This document shows positions 61,175 through 64,000 of a stretch of DNA of 64,000 bases, piece by piece. This DNA comes from Phenylobacterium sp. NIBR 498073 (GTDB lineage Bacteria; Pseudomonadota; Alphaproteobacteria; Caulobacterales; Caulobacteraceae), in contig NZ_CP114599.1 in NCBI RefSeq assembly GCF_027286305.1, positions 1 through 64,000 on the forward strand. The letters run 5' to 3'. Below the pieces are notes generated by a model, which searched no databases, was not told the DNA's origin, and saw nothing but the letters and a program-made list of their open reading frames with translations. The position numbers and the translations under genes are program-made. Numbering within the stretch: position 1 is the first letter of the stretch; the number at the start of each line of letters is the position of its first letter.

Positions 61175-62164
61175 ATGACCGAGCTCTACGACGTCGCCGC
61201 CATCGGCAACGCCATCGTCGACGTGATCGCCCCGGCGACCGACGACTTCCTGACCCAGCAAGGCATGGACAAGGGCGCCATGATGCTGGTCGACGAGCAG
61301 CGCAGCGCGGCGCTCTACGCCGCCATGCAGGCCGGGCTCGAAGCCTCAGGCGGCTCGGCCGCCAACACCGTCGCGGGCCTCGCCTCGTTCGGCGGCCGCG
61401 GCGCCTTCCTGGGCAAGGTCGCCGACGACCAGCTCGGCAAGGTCTTCACCCACGACATGCGCGCCATCGGCGCCCACTTCGACACCCCGCCGCTGCTGAA
61501 CGGCAAGGCCACCGCGGTGTCGATGATCAACGTCACGCCCGACGGCGAGCGGACCATGTCGACCTTCCTGGGCGCCTCGACCGAGTTCGCCTCCGAGGAC
61601 ATCGACGCCGCCATCGTCGAGGCCGCCAAGATCGTCTACTTGGAAGGCTACCTGTTCGACGCCGAGGCCGCCCGCCGGGCCTTCGCCAAGGCTGCGGCCC
61701 TGGCCCACGGCGCCGGCCGGATGATCGCCATCACCCTGTCGGACGGCTTCGTGGTCGAACGTCACCGCGAAGCCCTGCTCGGCTTCCTGGAGACCCAGGT
61801 CGACCTGGTGTTCGCCAACGCCACCGAAGTCGCCTCGCTGTTCCAGACCGACGACTTCGACGCCGCCGTCAACGCACTGCGCTCCAAGGTGAAGATCGCC
61901 GCGGTGACCCGCAGCGCCCAGGGCTCGGTGATCGTCGCCGGCGGCGAGACCTTTGAGGTTTCGGCGTTCCCTGTGGAGAAAGTCGTAGACACGACGGGCG
62001 CGGGCGACCAATACGCAGCCGGGTTCATGTACGGCCTCGCCAACGGCCGGCCGCTCAACGTGTGCGGCCAGCTCGGTTCGCTGGCGGCGGCCGAGGTGAT
62101 CTCGCACTATGGCCCGCGGCCGCAGGTCAGCCTCAAGGACCTCGCGGCTTCGAAAGGACTCTAA
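61175..62164 (+). CDS. Adenosine kinase (PfkB family)
   Basis: A 329-residue sugar/nucleoside kinase. The PfkB signatures are present: N-terminal VAAIGNAIVDVIA, ASGGSAANTVAGLASFGGRGAFLGKVADDQLG (substrate-binding region, GGSAANT) and the catalytic DTTGAGDQYAAGF near 270 with the base Asp. It matches alphaproteobacterial adenosine kinases, which phosphorylate adenosine to AMP; related sugar kinases cannot be excluded. ATG 61175 begins MTELYDVAAIGNAIV. It stands 3 bases before hisB and is probably co-transcribed with the his genes. Confidence 0.87.
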   Translation: MTELYDVAAIGNAIVDVIAPATDDFLTQQGMDKGAMMLVDEQRSAALYAAMQAGLEASGGSAANTVAGLASFGGRGAFLGKVADDQLGKVFTHDMRAIGAHFDTPPLLNGKATAVSMINVTPDGERTMSTFLGASTEFASEDIDAAIVEAAKIVYLEGYLFDAEAARRAFAKAAALAHGAGRMIAITLSDGFVVERHREALLGFLETQVDLVFANATEVASLFQTDDFDAAVNALRSKVKIAAVTRSAQGSVIVAGGETFEVSAFPVEKVVDTTGAGDQYAAGFMYGLANGRPLNVCGQLGSLAAAEVISHYGPRPQVSLKDLAASKGL

Positions 62165-62167
62165 GGG

Positions 62168-62758
62168 ATGGCCCGCACCGCGGAAGTGGTCCGCAACACC
62201 AAGGAGACCCAGATCACCGTTCGCGTGGATCTGGACGGCTCCGGCGTTGCCGACGTCGAGACCGGCATCGGTTTCTTCGACCACATGCTGGACGGTCTCG
62301 CGCGTTTCAGCGGGATCGACCTCTATGTCCGCACCAAGGGCGACCTGCACATCGACTTCCACCACACCGTGGAAGACACCGGCATCGTCATCGGCCAGGC
62401 GATCCGCCAGGCGCTGGACGGCTTCAAGGGCATCTACCGCTTCGGCCACGCCTACGTCCCGATGGACGAGACGCTGACCCGCTGCGCCCTCGATCTCTGC
62501 AATCGGCCGTACCTGATCTGGAAGGTCGCGTTCAAGACCCCGAAGATCGGCGAGTTCGACACCGAGCTGTTCAAGGAATTCCACCAGGCCTTCGCCATGA
62601 ACCTGGGCGCCTGCGTGCACCTGGAAACCCTCTACGGCGACAACAGCCACCACATCGCCGAGAGCGGCTTCAAGGCCCTTGGCCGCGCCCTGCGCGCAGC
62701 CGTCGAACTCGACCCCAAGACCCATGGTCGCGCTCCGTCGACCAAGGGCGTCCTCTAG
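62168..62758 (+). CDS. hisB: Imidazoleglycerol-phosphate dehydratase
   Basis: Converts IGP to imidazole acetol phosphate in histidine synthesis. The 196-residue monofunctional form (no phosphatase part) has the metal-binding motifs [38 protein letters not shown] and the C-terminal [22 protein letters not shown] is 10 bases before the ATG, overlapping the kinase gene end. First of hisB-hisH-hisA. Confidence 0.97.
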   Translation: MARTAEVVRNTKETQITVRVDLDGSGVADVETGIGFFDHMLDGLARFSGIDLYVRTKGDLHIDFHHTVEDTGIVIGQAIRQALDGFKGIYRFGHAYVPMDETLTRCALDLCNRPYLIWKVAFKTPKIGEFDTELFKEFHQAFAMNLGACVHLETLYGDNSHHIAESGFKALGRALRAAVELDPKTHGRAPSTKGVL

Positions 62759-62771
62759 GAAAGCATCCCCT

Positions 62772-63404
62772 ATGCAGAGCGTCGCCCTGATCGACTACGG
62801 GTCGGGCAACCTGCGCTCGGCCGAAAAGGCCCTCGTCCGCGCCGCGGCGGGAACGAGCCAGATCGTCGTCACCAGCGATCCCGAAACCGTGGCCGCCGCC
62901 GACCGGGTGGTGCTGCCCGGCGTCGGCGCCTTCGCCGCGTGCATGAAGGCCCTGTCCGAGCGTCCCGGCCTGATCGAAGCCATGACGCAGGCGGTCCAGA
63001 CCAAGGGCCGCCCGTTCCTGGGCGTCTGCGTCGGCATGCAGCTGCTGGCCACCCGCGGCCTGGAGTTCGGCGAGACCCCCGGCCTCGGCTGGATCCCCGG
63101 CGACGTCCGCCGCGTGGAGCCGACCGACCCGGCCGCCAAGATCCCGCATATGGGCTGGAACACCCTGATCGACCCGCACGGCCCCGCGCCGATCGCCGGC
63201 GTCGGCGAGGCGCCCATGTACTTCACCCATTCGTTCGCGTTCTTCCCGGACGATCCCGCCGACGTCGCCGCCTATGTCGACCATGGAGGCCGGTTCCCGG
63301 CCGCCGTCGCCAAGGGCCATGTCGCGGGCGTACAATTTCACCCTGAAAAGTCGCAAAGCGCCGGCCTCGCCCTGCTGGCGCGTTTCCTGGAGTGGCGACC
63401 GTGA
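62772..63404 (+). CDS. hisH: Imidazole glycerol phosphate synthase glutaminase subunit
   Basis: Glutamine amidotransferase that supplies ammonia to HisF. The 210 residues carry the oxyanion and nucleophile motifs ALIDYGSGNLRSAEKAL, LPGVGAF, and the catalytic Cys in GVCVGMQLLA near 79-84, with the His-Glu pair in GVQFHPEKSQ near 190. AGGAAAG precedes ATG 62772. The stop overlaps the hisA GTG (GTGA). Confidence 0.97.
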   Translation: MQSVALIDYGSGNLRSAEKALVRAAAGTSQIVVTSDPETVAAADRVVLPGVGAFAACMKALSERPGLIEAMTQAVQTKGRPFLGVCVGMQLLATRGLEFGETPGLGWIPGDVRRVEPTDPAAKIPHMGWNTLIDPHGPAPIAGVGEAPMYFTHSFAFFPDDPADVAAYVDHGGRFPAAVAKGHVAGVQFHPEKSQSAGLALLARFLEWRP

Positions 63405-64000
63405 TCCTCTATCCGGCCATCGACCTTAAAGACGGCCAGTGCGTCCGTGTGCTGCACGGCGACCTCGACACCGCCACGGTGTTCAACACCTCGCCCGCGG
63501 CCCAGGCCGCCAGCTTCGTCGAATCCGGCTTCCACTGGGTCCACGTCGTCGACCTGAACGGCGCGGTGCAGGGCAAGGCGGTCAATGAAAAGGCCGTCGA
63601 GGCGATCCTCGAGGCGGTCTCGATCCCGGTCCAGCTGGGCGGCGGCATCCGCAGCCTGAAGGACGTCGAGCGCTGGATCGAAGCCGGCGTCAGCCGCGTC
63701 ATCCTCGGCACCGTCGCGGTCACCGAACCCGAGATCGTCCGCGAGGCCGCCCGCCTGTGGCCCGAGCAGATCGCCGTCTCAGTCGACGTCCGCGCCGGCA
63801 AGGTCGCGACCCAGGGCTGGACCGAGAGCTCCGACCTCGACGCCGTCACCGTCGCCAAACGCTTCGAGGACGCCGGCGTCGGCGCCCTGATCATCACCGA
63901 CATCGACCGCGACGGCACCGTCATGGGCTTCAACGTCGAGGCGTTCGGCGCCATCGCCGACGCCGTCGCCATCCCGGTGATCGCCGCCGGCGGCCTGGCC
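63401..64000 (+). CDS. hisA: ProFAR isomerase HisA (partial, runs off the window)
   Basis: Isomerises ProFAR to PRFAR in histidine synthesis. The 200 visible codons form most of a (beta-alpha)8 barrel: ILYPAIDLKDGQCVRVLHGD with the catalytic Asp (D8), HVVDLNGA, VQLGGGIR, ILGTVAV, SVDVRAGKVATQGWTE, the second catalytic Asp in ITDIDRDGT and IPVIAAGG. GTG start overlaps the hisH stop. The last about 40 residues lie beyond the window; hisF is expected next. Confidence 0.96.
   Translation, partial: MILYPAIDLKDGQCVRVLHGDLDTATVFNTSPAAQAASFVESGFHWVHVVDLNGAVQGKAVNEKAVEAILEAVSIPVQLGGGIRSLKDVERWIEAGVSRVILGTVAVTEPEIVREAARLWPEQIAVSVDVRAGKVATQGWTESSDLDAVTVAKRFEDAGVGALIITDIDRDGTVMGFNVEAFGAIADAVAIPVIAAGGLA

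Overview
The window is a GC-rich (roughly 70%) chromosome segment of an alphaproteobacterium, most probably of the Caulobacteraceae (Caulobacter or Phenylobacterium; I cannot settle the genus). The grounds are a Caulobacter-like DnaA, the giant GdhZ-type NAD-glutamate dehydrogenase, a CC0125-type lipoprotein, hslVU, an adenosine kinase beside hisB-hisH-hisA, and frequent GTG starts. It opens on the dnaA start codon, so any origin upstream is not visible, and ends inside hisA. It is core chromosome: no prophage, transposase, integrase, CRISPR array or rRNA was seen. One tRNA-Gly(GCC) is present.

Layout. 1-6.1 kb: dnaA, a methyltransferase, an acetyltransferase, a HerA-like ATPase and an AI-2E-family permease. 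6.2-17.1 kb: gdhZ facing the minus-strand group rsmB-rpe-heparinase-like-purH. 17.2-24.6 kb: a TonB-dependent receptor, an exported phosphoesterase, an MBL lipoprotein with divergent LysR gene, an SdhAF4-like protein, pyrF and a MarC protein. 24.8-29.9 kb: SDR, kup plus an overlapping small membrane gene, Lrp-type regulator and argG. 30-36.1 kb: small membrane and exported proteins, an MHYT-PAS-GGDEF-EAL gene broken inside GGDEF, and a two-gene minus-strand operon preceded by an amino-acid-type leader peptide and terminator. 36.2-42.7 kb: a ProX-like deacylase, a CnoX-LON-Trm112 run, a ubiquinone-type hydroxylase and an EcsC protein. 42.8-48.5 kb: an EmrAB-type efflux operon with its TetR repressor and paired operators, a PEP-CTERM protein, and a second TetR/SDR pair with paired operators. 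48.6-54.5 kb: fabI, fabB and fabA with an inverted acetyltransferase between fabI and fabB, an SH3 protein, a hydroxyacid dehydrogenase and a MoeB/ThiF protein. 54.5-64 kb: hslV, an exported protein, hslU, nth, a LysR gene, a 41-codon membrane gene, adenosine kinase and hisB-hisH-hisA.

The most striking non-coding feature is a set of three hairpin-rich repeat families (A, B and C below). They fill every convergent (3'-3') intergenic gap longer than about 100 bp. Copies differ by compensating changes in the hairpin stems around fixed loops, and every two-armed family A copy pairs two different arm types. The other main findings are the attenuator-like leader in front of an orphan IlvM-like ACT gene, the loss of the GGDEF core in the c-di-GMP protein, paired operators for both TetR genes, and alternative stems upstream of kup.
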